Notes under the pieces: generated by a model
What the model was told of the DNA's origin: nothing
Database searches by the model: none
The model's input: the letters and a program-made list of their open reading frames with translations, nothing else
From: an uncultured Bacteroidales bacterium
Lineage (GTDB): Bacteria > Bacteroidota > Bacteroidia > Bacteroidales > Muribaculaceae
Length of the DNA stretch: 40,207 bases
NCBI GenBank assembly: GCA_946412245.1
Contig: CAMKGM010000027.1
Coordinates: 1 to 40,207 of the forward strand
Reading direction: 5' to 3'
Made by a program: the position numbers and the translations under genes
Shown: positions 1 through 7,895 of the stretch, one piece after another
Layout of the letters: the number at the start of each line of letters is the position of its first letter
Position numbering within the stretch: the first letter of the stretch is position 1

Positions 1-82
1 ACAATGTCTGTCTTGTTCCTTCTTCAGATTATTGTAACCATTTCAATGATCGTAAATCGCTTTTTTGTTCCGAAAAGCGGTG

Positions 83-114
83 CAAAGTTACTGCCTTTAA
101 AAATACTGACCAAA
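83..114 (-). promoter_or_regulatory. Leftward Bacteroidota promoter for a gene beyond the left edge
   Basis: On the minus strand there is a -33 box TTTG (111-114), a 20-base spacer and a -7 box TAACTTTG (83-90), which matches the Bacteroidota sigma-ABfr consensus closely. No minus-strand start codon with an open frame follows before position 1; the ATG at 39-41 meets a stop within six codons. The gene it serves therefore starts outside the window, with an untranslated leader of at least about 75 bases. Confidence 0.65.
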
Positions 115-150
115 TTTTTCGGCAACTTTTTTTCAAGAAAAATTTAAAGA

Positions 151-187
151 AAATTGCAACACACTCATCAACAGCGCATTGCAATTT
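151..187 (-). terminator. Possible terminator hairpin after lgt
   Basis: AAATTGCAA (151-159) and TTGCAATTT (179-187) form a perfect 9-bp inverted repeat with a 19-base loop, about 50 bases past the lgt stop. On the minus strand the lower arm is followed by a T-rich run, as expected of an intrinsic terminator. The long loop and AT-rich stem make it weaker than the other terminators in the window. Confidence 0.45.
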
Positions 188-234
188 AAGAAAAAATCCA
201 TCAAAAAGCTTATTTTTACTGAAAAAGGGAGTAT

Positions 235-1131
235 CTATTTGCGAGAGTCGGCGAAACGGTTAGGAAAATCGATGTGAATTCGAGGGCGACGCATGGCACG
301 CACCACAAGCCAAATGCCCAGCACGATAAACGGGATGCTCAGTATCTGTCCCATGTCGAGTCCACAAGACTGACGCAAACCCACTTCCCATGCTTCCTGC
401 ACGTTCTTGAGGAACTCGATGCAGAATCGCGGCACAAAGATGCCCAGCATGAACACGCCGAAGATGAGTCCCGGGCGCTCCTGCAGGTTGCGCTTCCAGT
501 ACATCCACATCACAATACCAAAGATGAGCAGATAGCAGAGCGCTTCATAGATTTGTGTGGGATGGCAGGGCACAGTAAAGAACTCGGGGGTGGGTGTAGC
601 ACCGTTGACAAACTGGTCGAGATAACGCGTGGGCGCATCGTTAGTAATGAACTTGAAACCCCAAGGCATGGTAGTGGGGCCACCGTAGATTTCGTGATTC
701 ATGAGATTGCCTATGCGAATGAGCGCCGCTACCAAGCCTACGGGAACGACCACACGGTCAAAGGTCCAAAGCATCGGTTTTTTTGTAATCCACTTGCTAT
801 AGAGCCAAATGGCAATGATAATACCCAGCACGCCTCCGTGACTTGCCAGGCCGCCTTCCCAAATCTTGGGAATCTCGCTCAAGTGTTGTGAATAGTAGTC
901 CCAATCATAGAAAAAGACATGACCCAAGCGCGCCCCGACCACGGTAGCGATGACCACAAAGAAGAAAAGAGCGTTGACCCAACTCTCGCGTGCGCCCTCG
1001 TGTTTAAAAATGCGATAGACCACCTCGTAACCGAACCAAAATCCGATAGCAAACATCACGCCATACCAGCGCACGGTTACGAAGCCGTCGAAAATATTGG
1101 GACTTGCCGTCCATGTCACATAACTCAACAT
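235..1131 (-). CDS. lgt: Prolipoprotein diacylglyceryl transferase
   Basis: Lgt transfers diacylglycerol from phosphatidylglycerol to the lipobox cysteine of prolipoproteins in the inner membrane, the first step of lipoprotein maturation. The 298-residue product has several hydrophobic segments and the family landmarks: VRWYGVMFA near the N-terminus, the GARLGHVFFYDW stretch, the ASHGGVLG motif with the conserved His, and the signature around RIGNLMNHEIYGG, where most homologs have RIGNFxNxExxG. Length is slightly above average for the family. It lies 110 bases downstream of the CNNM/CorC-type gene on the same strand and could be read from it; I see no clear promoter in the gap. The window itself encodes several lipoproteins that would be its substrates. 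Confidence 0.95.
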   Translation of the reverse strand: MLSYVTWTASPNIFDGFVTVRWYGVMFAIGFWFGYEVVYRIFKHEGARESWVNALFFFVVIATVVGARLGHVFFYDWDYYSQHLSEIPKIWEGGLASHGGVLGIIIAIWLYSKWITKKPMLWTFDRVVVPVGLVAALIRIGNLMNHEIYGGPTTMPWGFKFITNDAPTRYLDQFVNGATPTPEFFTVPCHPTQIYEALCYLLIFGIVMWMYWKRNLQERPGLIFGVFMLGIFVPRFCIEFLKNVQEAWEVGLRQSCGLDMGQILSIPFIVLGIWLVVRAMRRPRIHIDFPNRFADSRK

Positions 1132-1241
1132 ATAGTCAAAAATTTTTCAGTAACAATCAATATTCAAAAAACCACGGTGAATTCAAAAACGACTCACACA
1201 TTATTATATATAATGACACTCGTCGTAAACATCGGTAACGA

Positions 1242-2528
1242 TTATGACTCAACAGGGAGCATAACGAGTCTGATGAGTTCGAGTCTGGGTCCCACCTTCT
1301 TGAGCACCGTAAACTTAAAATTGTCAATATCAACGCACTCGCCCTCAGCCGGAATTGCACCCAGGTGATGCATGAGCAGTCCGGCAAGAGTCTGATAGTC
1401 GTCGCTCTCAGGCAAGTCCAGATGATAGGTTTCGTTCACCTGTTCTATCTCAATGCGGCCTGAGAATTCAAAGGTATTCTCGTCGATTTTGCGCGACACA
1501 AGGCGTCGGCGATCGTGCTCGTCCTCAATGTCGCCAAAGATTTCTTCAACCAAGTCTTCGAGCGTAACCATTCCTGACGTTCCGCCGAACTCATCAATCA
1601 CAATCGCCATGCTGCGCTTTTCCTTGAGCAGGTTTTGCATCATCTGCTTGGCGAGCATGGTTTCAGGAGCGAAGAGCACAGGCTTAACTTGATCCTTCCA
1701 GTTCACGTCGGTAACAAAGAGTTCACTAACCTGAATGAAACCCAGCACGTTATCAACATCGTCATGATACACCACAAGTTTGCTCAATCCGGAGCGAGTA
1801 AACAACTCAACCAGTTGCTCGCGTGTGGTATCGGCAATGTCGACACCGATTATCTCGTTGCGCGGCACCATACAGTCGCGCAAGTGCGTGTCGCTAAAGT
1901 CAAGTGCATTCTCAAAAATCTTCACCTCTCGCTCCACCTCTTGATTCATGTCCTCCTGCTTGTCGATATTCTCCTGCAAATAAGCGTCAAGTTCCTGCAC
2001 CGAGAGCGCGCCGATGCGCTCCTTACCGGCCTTGATACCCAGCAAGCGCATGAGCCCTTGCGACAGCAACTCGGTGAAACGGCTGATGGGATAAAGGATG
2101 CAATAGCAGGTGAATAGCGGCACCGAGAACGTGCGCAGCGAGTAGTTGGGATTTATGCGGAAGATGGCCTTTGGCAAGAACTCACACATAATGAGTACCA
2201 GCACGGTGGCAATGAGAGTCTGCAGAATCATGAGTAGCGCATCGTTGTCGCCCACAAGCGGCTTCAAGGGTATTGTGAGCAGCTGCACCATGGCAATATC
2301 GTAGATGACATTAACCACATTATTGCCAATGAGCAAGGTAGAAATGAACATGTGGCTATCGCCATAAAAGACGTTCAAGATGCGGTTCACCAGACCACCT
2401 TTCTTGATATCAATTTCAGCCCTCACCTTATTTGATGAGACAAAGGCAATCTCCATGCCCGAAAAGAAGGCCGAGAACAGCATCGCCACAAGGGCTATGA
2501 TTAACGGATATAGATAATTATCGCTCAT
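1242..2528 (-). CDS. CNNM/CorC-type transmembrane protein (DUF21-CBS-CorC_HlyC)
   Basis: The 428-residue product has an N-terminal DUF21/CNNM transmembrane domain (about residues 1-190, beginning with four hydrophobic segments and an SGMEIAFVSSNKVR motif), a linker that leads into a CBS pair (about 205-335, with MVPRNEIIGVD and an EFGGTSGMVTLEDLVEEIFGDI segment), and a C-terminal CorC_HlyC domain. Families of this build are annotated as hemolysins or as magnesium/cobalt efflux proteins; the Bacteroidota gliding protein GldE shares the architecture. No gliding genes lie nearby, so I keep the general name. An ion transport role is family knowledge, not something this sequence proves. A probable promoter lies at 2536-2566 just upstream. 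Confidence 0.88.
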   Translation of the reverse strand: MSDNYLYPLIIALVAMLFSAFFSGMEIAFVSSNKVRAEIDIKKGGLVNRILNVFYGDSHMFISTLLIGNNVVNVIYDIAMVQLLTIPLKPLVGDNDALLMILQTLIATVLVLIMCEFLPKAIFRINPNYSLRTFSVPLFTCYCILYPISRFTELLSQGLMRLLGIKAGKERIGALSVQELDAYLQENIDKQEDMNQEVEREVKIFENALDFSDTHLRDCMVPRNEIIGVDIADTTREQLVELFTRSGLSKLVVYHDDVDNVLGFIQVSELFVTDVNWKDQVKPVLFAPETMLAKQMMQNLLKEKRSMAIVIDEFGGTSGMVTLEDLVEEIFGDIEDEHDRRRLVSRKIDENTFEFSGRIEIEQVNETYHLDLPESDDYQTLAGLLMHHLGAIPAEGECVDIDNFKFTVLKKVGPRLELIRLVMLPVES

Positions 2529-2535
2529 GATGATG

Positions 2536-2566
2536 CAAAATTACTATGAAAGAAGACAAATCGCAA
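2536..2566 (-). promoter_or_regulatory. Probable promoter of the CNNM/CorC-type gene
   Basis: On the minus strand a -7 box TAATTTTG (2536-2543) follows a short GTTG -33 element near 2564-2567 with 20 bases between. The -7 box sits within 10 bases of the start codon at 2526-2528, so the transcript would be nearly leaderless. Confidence 0.4.
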
Positions 2567-2603
2567 CTTTTTCACAAAATTCTTTTTTTCACTCGTTCAC
2601 GTC

Positions 2604-2638
2604 TCTCAACACTAAACACTCAACCCTCAACCCTCAAC
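2604..2638 (+). repeat. 7-bp tandem tract (NCTCAAC type, five units)
   Basis: Five heptamers in phase: TCTCAAC, ACTAAAC, ACTCAAC, CCTCAAC, CCTCAAC. The tract lies between two leftward genes and runs into the last codons of the rRNA methyltransferase gene. A related tract of the same period lies at 12631-12665. Confidence 0.7.
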
Positions 2639-3428
2639 GCAACTGCCAGAACGCTACCGCTGCGGCGGCAGCTACATTGAGCGAATCAACATTGTGGCTC
2701 ATGGGAATGCGCACCACATAGTCGGTTTGCTCAATGACGTGATGCGGCAGTCCGTCACCCTCGGTACCCATAACGATGGCCAACCGCGGTTCGGCCATGA
2801 GTTGCGGGTCGTCAATTGCCACCGAGTCGTCGCTGAGTGCCATCGCCGCCGTTTTGAAGCCCAAAGCGTTCAGGCTACTCACGGATTCATCGAGCCAAGT
2901 CCAAGGCACCAGGAACACCGAGCCCATAGACACACGCACGGCCCGCCTATTGAGCGGGTCGCACGAGTCGCGTGTGAGTAGCACAGCATCAATGCCCAGC
3001 GCCGCCGCCGAGCGAAAGATGGCTCCAATGTTGGTTGTGTCGGTCACGGCATCTATCACCACCACACGGCGAGCTTCGCGACACACCTGCTCAACCGACG
3101 GCATAGTAGGACGACGCATGGCACAAAGCACTCCGCGCGTGAGTACATATCCCGTGAGTTGCGCCAGCAACTCGCGTGTGCCTGTGTAAACGGGAATATC
3201 GGGACAATGGGCAATGATGCCGGCAGCATCGCCGTCAATGTGCTTGCGCTCGCACAGCAGCGAAAGCGGCTCATAACCCGCACGCAATGCCACCTCAATC
3301 ACCTTGGGGCTCTCGGCAATGAAGATACCCTTACCGGGATCAAGACGGTTGCGTAGTTGCGCTTCAGTGAGCGCGGCATAAACCTCTACACCGGGGTGAT
3401 TAAGCGATAATATCTCAACTATAGGCAT
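2634..3428 (-). CDS. TrmH/SpoU-family RNA 2'-O-methyltransferase
   Basis: This 264-residue protein belongs to the SPOUT class, which transfers methyl from S-adenosylmethionine to ribose 2'-OH groups of rRNA or tRNA. Visible signatures are the DTTNIGAIFRSAAALG motif 1, IVMGTEGDGLP motif 2 and a C-terminal RIPMSHNVDSLNVAAAAA motif 3, which builds the trefoil-knot cofactor site. The N-terminal part, with GIFIAESPKVIEVAL, resembles the substrate-binding domain of RlmB/TsnR-like enzymes. The exact target nucleotide cannot be told. It starts six bases after the adk stop, so it is the third gene of the hpt-adk operon. Confidence 0.9.
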   Translation of the reverse strand: MPIVEILSLNHPGVEVYAALTEAQLRNRLDPGKGIFIAESPKVIEVALRAGYEPLSLLCERKHIDGDAAGIIAHCPDIPVYTGTRELLAQLTGYVLTRGVLCAMRRPTMPSVEQVCREARRVVVIDAVTDTTNIGAIFRSAAALGIDAVLLTRDSCDPLNRRAVRVSMGSVFLVPWTWLDESVSSLNALGFKTAAMALSDDSVAIDDPQLMAEPRLAIVMGTEGDGLPHHVIEQTDYVVRIPMSHNVDSLNVAAAAAVAFWQLR

Positions 3429-3434
3429 ATATTC

Positions 3435-4013
3435 TTACACCAGCGGGTCGAGTTCAGCCTTGATGCGGTTAAACACATCGGCCGGCGTATCGGTGCCCTT
3501 AATCATGTGCAAGACACCCTGTTCCTCGTAGTATTGCTTGAGGGGTGCTGTGCTGTTGTGATAGACCTTGAGACGATCGTTGATGGTCTCCAGATTGTCA
3601 TCGCTACGACCCTGTTCCTTGCCACGATTGAGCAGGCGAGCCACCAGCACTTCCTCGGGCACATCAAGGCCAATCACCGCCGAGATGGCCGTACCGCGCT
3701 CGGCAAGCATCTTGTCGAGTGCCTCGGCTTGTGCTATAGTACGGGGGAATCCGTCAAAGATGACACCATTACGAGCCTTGTCGGCGTTCTCGTCAACTAC
3801 CGAAGCCAGTATGCCGGTCATCAGTTCGTCGGGAATGAGTTGTCCTTTATCAATGTAGTCTTTAGCTGTCTTGCCCAACTCGGTGCCTCGCTTAATGTTG
3901 TCGCGCAGCACGTCGCCGGTTGAAATGTGAAACAGTTGATAAGTCTCAATGAGCATATCGCTTTGTGTGCCCTTTCCGGAGCCGGGAGCTCCAAACATGA
4001 CAATGTTCAGCAT
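3435..4013 (-). CDS. adk: Adenylate kinase, short form
   Basis: Adk catalyses ATP + AMP = 2 ADP in the cytosol. The 192-residue chain begins with the P-loop GAPGSGKGT (residues 8-16), followed by the AMP-binding region and the DGFPRT motif. The LID is short: the segment after RLLNRGKEQGRSDDN lacks the long zinc-binding insert, so this is a short-type adenylate kinase rather than the long type with about 215 residues. It sits between hpt (35 bases upstream) and the RNA methyltransferase (6 bases downstream), in a purine nucleotide operon. Confidence 0.96.
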   Translation of the reverse strand: MLNIVMFGAPGSGKGTQSDMLIETYQLFHISTGDVLRDNIKRGTELGKTAKDYIDKGQLIPDELMTGILASVVDENADKARNGVIFDGFPRTIAQAEALDKMLAERGTAISAVIGLDVPEEVLVARLLNRGKEQGRSDDNLETINDRLKVYHNSTAPLKQYYEEQGVLHMIKGTDTPADVFNRIKAELDPLV

Positions 4014-4048
4014 AGTTGTTTTATTTTACTTATTAAATTGGTTATTAT

Positions 4049-4597
4049 TTATTTCTCATTTTCTTTCAGGACCATAATGTCACGCAGGCCGCGCACCTTG
4101 CCGTCAAGATCCAGACCATAACCGATGATAAATCTCGAGGGAATCTCAAAGCCCACGAACTCAGGTTTTTGCCCCACTGTAATTGAAGCCGGCTTGAACA
4201 GCAGAGCGGCCATTACCACGCTCTTGGCTCCATGGCTTACCAGCAACTCCCGCAGTTTTACGGCAGTAAGTCCGGTGTCGACGATATCCTCCACAATCAC
4301 CACCTCACGGCCTGTAATATCTTCAGTCAAGCCAATGAGTTGCTTGATTTCGCCCGTAGACGACGTGCCCTCATAGGATTTGAAACGCACAAACGAGATT
4401 TCAGCCTCGGGCATATCAAGGGCGCGTAACAAATCAGCAGCAAACACAAATGCACCATTCAGCACGCACAGCAACAGGGGGTTATCCGTTGTCAGCGACG
4501 CTCTGATTTCGCTCGCCACACGTTGAACTTGTTTCTGAATATCGCTCTCTTTCAAATAGGGCTCAAACGTCAGCCCGTTAATCGTCAGTTCGTTCAT
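4049..4597 (-). CDS. hpt: Hypoxanthine phosphoribosyltransferase
   Basis: The enzyme salvages hypoxanthine or guanine by joining it to PRPP, giving IMP or GMP. The 182-residue protein shows the PRPP-binding loop EDIVDTGLT (residues 103-111), the LCVLNGAFVFAADL stretch that forms the second loop, and the SYEGTSSTGEIK flexible loop. Length is typical. It is the first gene of hpt-adk-methyltransferase and has a near-perfect promoter at 4620-4651. Substrate preference between hypoxanthine and guanine cannot be read from the sequence. Confidence 0.95.
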   Translation of the reverse strand: MNELTINGLTFEPYLKESDIQKQVQRVASEIRASLTTDNPLLLCVLNGAFVFAADLLRALDMPEAEISFVRFKSYEGTSSTGEIKQLIGLTEDITGREVVIVEDIVDTGLTAVKLRELLVSHGAKSVVMAALLFKPASITVGQKPEFVGFEIPSRFIIGYGLDLDGKVRGLRDIMVLKENEK

Positions 4598-4619
4598 TAT
4601 CGTTACCGTTTTTGTTGAG

Positions 4620-4651
4620 CAAAATTACTAAAGTTTCTCCCCACCACCAAA
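4620..4651 (-). promoter_or_regulatory. Promoter of the hpt-adk-methyltransferase operon
   Basis: On the minus strand the -33 box TTTG (4648-4651), a 20-base spacer and the -7 box TAATTTTG (4620-4627) match the Bacteroidota consensus exactly. The hpt start codon is 22 bases downstream. Confidence 0.75.
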
Positions 4652-4736
4652 CATAATGCACTTTTTAACGCTAAAATATTATTTCATCAATATTTAAGTT
4701 TTTTCTTTTATCACATTATATTATCAAAAAAACTTG

Positions 4737-4744
4737 TATATTTG
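4737..4744 (+). promoter_or_regulatory. -7 element of the PH-domain gene
   Basis: TATATTTG fits TAnnTTTG and lies 31 bases before the ATG at 4776. No good -33 TTTG is seen at the usual distance. The leftward hpt promoter lies less than 100 bases away, so 4598-4775 is a divergent promoter region. Confidence 0.5.
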
Positions 4745-4775
4745 CACTAAGTAAAACAATCAAAACTTTTTTATT

Positions 4776-5234
4776 ATGGGATACATTCAGAGCCATTTGA
4801 TGGAAGGAGAAATAATCGTTTATCAGGCCAAACAGCACGGAATCATTTACACCGGCCCGGTTCTTGTCGCACTGCTTTCCATTGCCGCCTTGTTTTTGCC
4901 GGTTGATGCATTAATAATCGTTTGTATTTGTGCCGCCATACTTCTCACTGCCTTGATTTGGTCTATTTCTATTTATGGCGGCAGGCAATATGTTGTCACC
5001 ACACATCGCCTCATCTTTAAGCGCGGCATCATTAACCGTAATTCCTTTGAACTACTCTTGAGCAAGTGCGAGGGAGTCCAAGTCGACCAGCCCATTTTGG
5101 GGCGCTTGTTAAACTATGGCACCGTTAATGTCACAACCGGCGAGGCTACAAATAAATATAATTACATTAGCCATCCGCTCACATTCAGCACCAAGATTCA
5201 CGAACAAATATTCAATCTGAAAAAGGCGGAATGA
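4776..5234 (+). CDS. PH-domain (DUF304/YdbS-like) membrane protein
   Basis: The 152-residue protein has a short N-terminal segment (GEIIVYQAKQHGIIY), two adjacent hydrophobic helices (about residues 24-66) and a C-terminal bacterial PH-like domain starting at QYVVTTHRLIFKRGIINR and including ELLLSKCEGVQVDQPILGRLLNYGTV. That order is typical of bPH_2/DUF304 proteins such as YdbS, whose biochemical role is poorly defined. The gene is alone between divergent promoters and the NAD(P)HX repair gene. The topology call is from hydrophobicity only. Confidence 0.85.
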   Translation: MGYIQSHLMEGEIIVYQAKQHGIIYTGPVLVALLSIAALFLPVDALIIVCICAAILLTALIWSISIYGGRQYVVTTHRLIFKRGIINRNSFELLLSKCEGVQVDQPILGRLLNYGTVNVTTGEATNKYNYISHPLTFSTKIHEQIFNLKKAE

Positions 5235-5286
5235 ACATAGGAATCATTTGAGTGAAAAAAAATTTTTTTATGTTGGTGAAAACCCG

Positions 5287-5294
5287 TATTTTTG
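5287..5294 (+). promoter_or_regulatory. -7 element of the NAD(P)HX repair gene
   Basis: TATTTTTG fits TAnnTTTG and is preceded at about 20 bases by a run of T rather than a clear TTTG. It lies 55 bases before the ATG at 5350. Confidence 0.45.
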
Positions 5295-5349
5295 TAAATT
5301 CAAAATTCAACTAATATTTACAACAACTCTTGCAACACCATAACAACAC

Positions 5350-6882
5350 ATGAAAATATTCACAACTGAAGGCATACGCCGCATTGACGAGCAGACTATT
5401 GACGAAGAAAACATCTCAAGACTCGAACTCATGGAACGAGCCGCATCGGCTGTAGCCTACGAAATCATGTCGCGCTGGCTACCGTCAAAGCGCATCGTGA
5501 TTTTCGCGGGCCCCGGCGACAATGGCGGCGACGCTCTGGCAACCGCCCGAATGCTCTATGAGCAGGGCTATCGTCCCGAGGTGTACTTGTTCAACATCAA
5601 GTCGTCGCACCTGTCGGCATGTTGCTCCACTAACCGCGACCTGATCCTGAAAATGGAGGGTATCAACTTCATTGAGATTGTTGACACTTTCAACCCTCCC
5701 TATCTGGACCAGAACGACCTCGTGGTCGACGGCCTTTTCGGTTCCGGCTTGCGCAGCCCGCTCAAGGGTGGCTATCAAGCGCTGGTGCGATACATCAACG
5801 AGTCCGAAGCCTATGTTGTGTCAATTGATATGCCTTCAGGAATGTTTGGCGAATGGAATTTGGGCAGCGACCCGCGCAACATTATCCAAGCCGATCTCAC
5901 CCTCACCTTCCAGTTCAAGCGACTGTCGTTCTTCTTTGCCGAGAACGCCCAGTTTGTGGGCGAGTGCAAGGTGCTGGACTTGGATTTGAGCGAAAATGCC
6001 ATCAACAAGACTCCCACCGACTTCTACCTGATTGAGGAAGAGGACGTGCGCGAAATTCTGAAGCCCCACACGCCGTTCATCAACAAATACAACAACGGCA
6101 CCGTGTTCTTGGTGGCCGGTAGCTACGGCATGATGGGTGCCGCCATCTTGGCAGCCCGCGGAGCGACACGCGCGGGAGCCGGTCTGGTGACAGTCCATGC
6201 GCCACGTTGCGGATTCTCGCCGCTGAGCGCCGCCGTGCCTGAAGTGCTGTTTGAAGGTGATCGCAACGAAATATTCACCACAGGCATTGAACTGCACCAC
6301 AAGTATAGCGTGGTGGCCCTCGGCCCGGGCATGGGTATTGCCGACGAGACGCTCGACGCCGTCGACTCGTTCCTCAAGAGCTACCGTATGCCCTGCATCC
6401 TCGATGCCGACGCACTCAACTGCATTGCCTTGAGGCCCATGTTGTTACGCAGCATCCCCAAGGGATCAATTCTCACACCGCACGATGCCGAGTTTGACCG
6501 GCTCTTCGGTCTGCACCACAGCGACGAGGAGCGACTCAAGAAAGCCATTGACGTGTCAAAACTCTATGAAATCACCATCGTGCTCAAGGGGCATTACACC
6601 ATGACAGTCCGCCCCGACGGCAAAGTCTACATCAACAGCAGCGGCAATCCCGGCATGGCAACAGCCGGTAGCGGCGACGTGCTCACCGGCGTAATAGCGG
6701 CGTTTATCGCGCAAGGCTACTCGCCCGATTGGGGCGTGGTGCTGGGCGTGTATGTGCATGGCAAGGCCGGCGACATTGCAGTGGAACAAGAGGGTACTTA
6801 CGGCCTCATTGCGGGCGACATTGCCAACCATGTGGGCCGAGCCGTCAAGGCCATCATGCGTCCACAGCACACCACAGCATAA
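5350..6882 (+). CDS. nnr: Bifunctional NAD(P)H-hydrate epimerase / ADP-dependent dehydratase
   Basis: The enzyme repairs hydrated NADH and NADPH: the epimerase half interconverts R and S forms and the dehydratase half uses ADP to restore NAD(P)H. The 510-residue chain has an N-terminal YjeF_N domain (about 1-215), with GPGDNGGDALATARML at the NNGGDG-like motif and DGLFGSGL. The C-terminal ribokinase-like domain (about 230-505) contains VAGSYGMMGAAILAARGA, ALGPGMG, LTPHDAEFDRL and the catalytic AGSGDVLTG with Asp near residue 443. Length and domain order fit the E. coli YjeF type. It appears to be a single-gene unit. Confidence 0.95.
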   Translation: MKIFTTEGIRRIDEQTIDEENISRLELMERAASAVAYEIMSRWLPSKRIVIFAGPGDNGGDALATARMLYEQGYRPEVYLFNIKSSHLSACCSTNRDLILKMEGINFIEIVDTFNPPYLDQNDLVVDGLFGSGLRSPLKGGYQALVRYINESEAYVVSIDMPSGMFGEWNLGSDPRNIIQADLTLTFQFKRLSFFFAENAQFVGECKVLDLDLSENAINKTPTDFYLIEEEDVREILKPHTPFINKYNNGTVFLVAGSYGMMGAAILAARGATRAGAGLVTVHAPRCGFSPLSAAVPEVLFEGDRNEIFTTGIELHHKYSVVALGPGMGIADETLDAVDSFLKSYRMPCILDADALNCIALRPMLLRSIPKGSILTPHDAEFDRLFGLHHSDEERLKKAIDVSKLYEITIVLKGHYTMTVRPDGKVYINSSGNPGMATAGSGDVLTGVIAAFIAQGYSPDWGVVLGVYVHGKAGDIAVEQEGTYGLIAGDIANHVGRAVKAIMRPQHTTA

Positions 6883-7061
6883 AACCGCTTTTAATGAGGT
6901 TTAGACACTATAAATACTGTTAAAATTTGTTATTTTGTTCATTTTCTATTTTTATCGGTTTGTAAATCAAAATAGTGCCTACACCCCTAATAACTGACCT
7001 TTAACGCACTTGAACACGCCAAATTGTTTACAACCGTAAATGTTTAAGAACCTTTAGCGGG

Positions 7062-7093
7062 TTTGCACACACGTCATGAAATAGGTAATTTTG
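7062..7093 (+). promoter_or_regulatory. Promoter of the NlpC/P60 gene
   Basis: -33 TTTG (7062-7065), 20 bases, -7 TAATTTTG (7086-7093). The ATG at 7164 is 70 bases downstream, leaving a leader of about 60 bases. The rest of the gap from 6883 shows AT-rich DNA with no other feature I can name. Confidence 0.7.
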
Positions 7094-7163
7094 TATCGGG
7101 TTAGTAAAAAACCCTTTCAGTTTTGGAGTTTATGCTCCGTGGTTACATTAAATTATTTATTGC

Positions 7164-7745
7164 ATGACTTTTTCGAAACAACACCGCATTTTCATTCAAC
7201 TGTTCATAGCCATCATAGCGTGCGCCACCGCTTTCAGCGCCCAGGCGCAGCGTCTGCAACGCGACGTTCCACCCCCTCCCGCTAAAGAAAAAGCAACCGC
7301 CACCGTGCGCGAACAGCTGAACAATGCACCCATCAATAACGATGCCGCATCAGGACGAGTGAAAGACCTGCTCAACTTCGCCTTCCAGTTCAAGGGAGTG
7401 CCCTATCGCTATGGTCAAGCAAGTCCACGCGGTTTTGACTGTTCAGGATTCACCAGCTACGTATTCAAGCGTTTCGGCTTCAGTCTGGATCGCACCTCAC
7501 GCGGACAAGTGAACGACGGTCGCAGCATTGCCCGCCACGAGCTCAAACCGGGCGACCTTGTGTTCTTCAACGGCCGTGCACGCGGCGGTAAGCGCGTGGG
7601 CCATGTGGGCATCGTCACCGAAGTTCATAATGACAACAACTTCAAGTTCATTCACGCTTCGTGCCACAAAGGCATCACTGAGAGCAACTCAACCGAGACT
7701 TACTACCAGTCACGCTATGTGGGAGCATGCCGCGTTATTGAATAA
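7164..7745 (+). CDS. Secreted NlpC/P60-family cell-wall hydrolase
   Basis: The 193-residue protein starts with a signal peptide (hydrophobic stretch about 9-25, cleavage likely after AQA), then a proline-rich linker and a C40 peptidase domain from about residue 66. The catalytic Cys is in RGFDCSGF (C93), the His in VGHVGIV (H147), and the third polar residue in FKFIHAS (H164). Such enzymes cut gamma-D-glutamyl-diamino acid bonds in peptidoglycan stem peptides. A single catalytic domain without SH3 or LysM repeats is seen. The gene has its own promoter upstream and its own terminator downstream. Confidence 0.92.
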   Translation: MTFSKQHRIFIQLFIAIIACATAFSAQAQRLQRDVPPPPAKEKATATVREQLNNAPINNDAASGRVKDLLNFAFQFKGVPYRYGQASPRGFDCSGFTSYVFKRFGFSLDRTSRGQVNDGRSIARHELKPGDLVFFNGRARGGKRVGHVGIVTEVHNDNNFKFIHASCHKGITESNSTETYYQSRYVGACRVIE

Positions 7746-7787
7746 CAAAAGCGACAAAACAGAATAATTGATATAATAGCAATCAGG

Positions 7788-7828
7788 AAAAGCACTTCTC
7801 CACACATCATGGGGAAGTGCTTTTTTTT
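7788..7828 (+). terminator. Intrinsic terminator after the NlpC/P60 gene
   Basis: An 11-bp stem with one G-T pair (AGCACTTCTCC with GGGGAAGTGCT) encloses a short loop and is followed by eight T residues. It lies about 45 bases after the stop codon. Confidence 0.85.
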
Positions 7829-7862
7829 AGGCACTTTTCATGGCGAGAACGATATTTTTCCC

Positions 7863-7870
7863 TAATTTTG
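7863..7870 (+). promoter_or_regulatory. -7 element of the patatin gene
   Basis: TAATTTTG fits the consensus, sits just after the terminator of the previous gene and 26 bases before the ATG at 7896. A TTTTC stretch lies about 24 bases upstream in place of a clean -33 box. Confidence 0.55.
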
Positions 7871-7895
7871 TATATACATTACAACTCCAGCAGTC

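Noticed and set aside
274-891. A 205-codon plus-strand open frame opposite lgt
   Set aside because: Antisense of the lgt coding region; His- and Asn-rich with no family resemblance.
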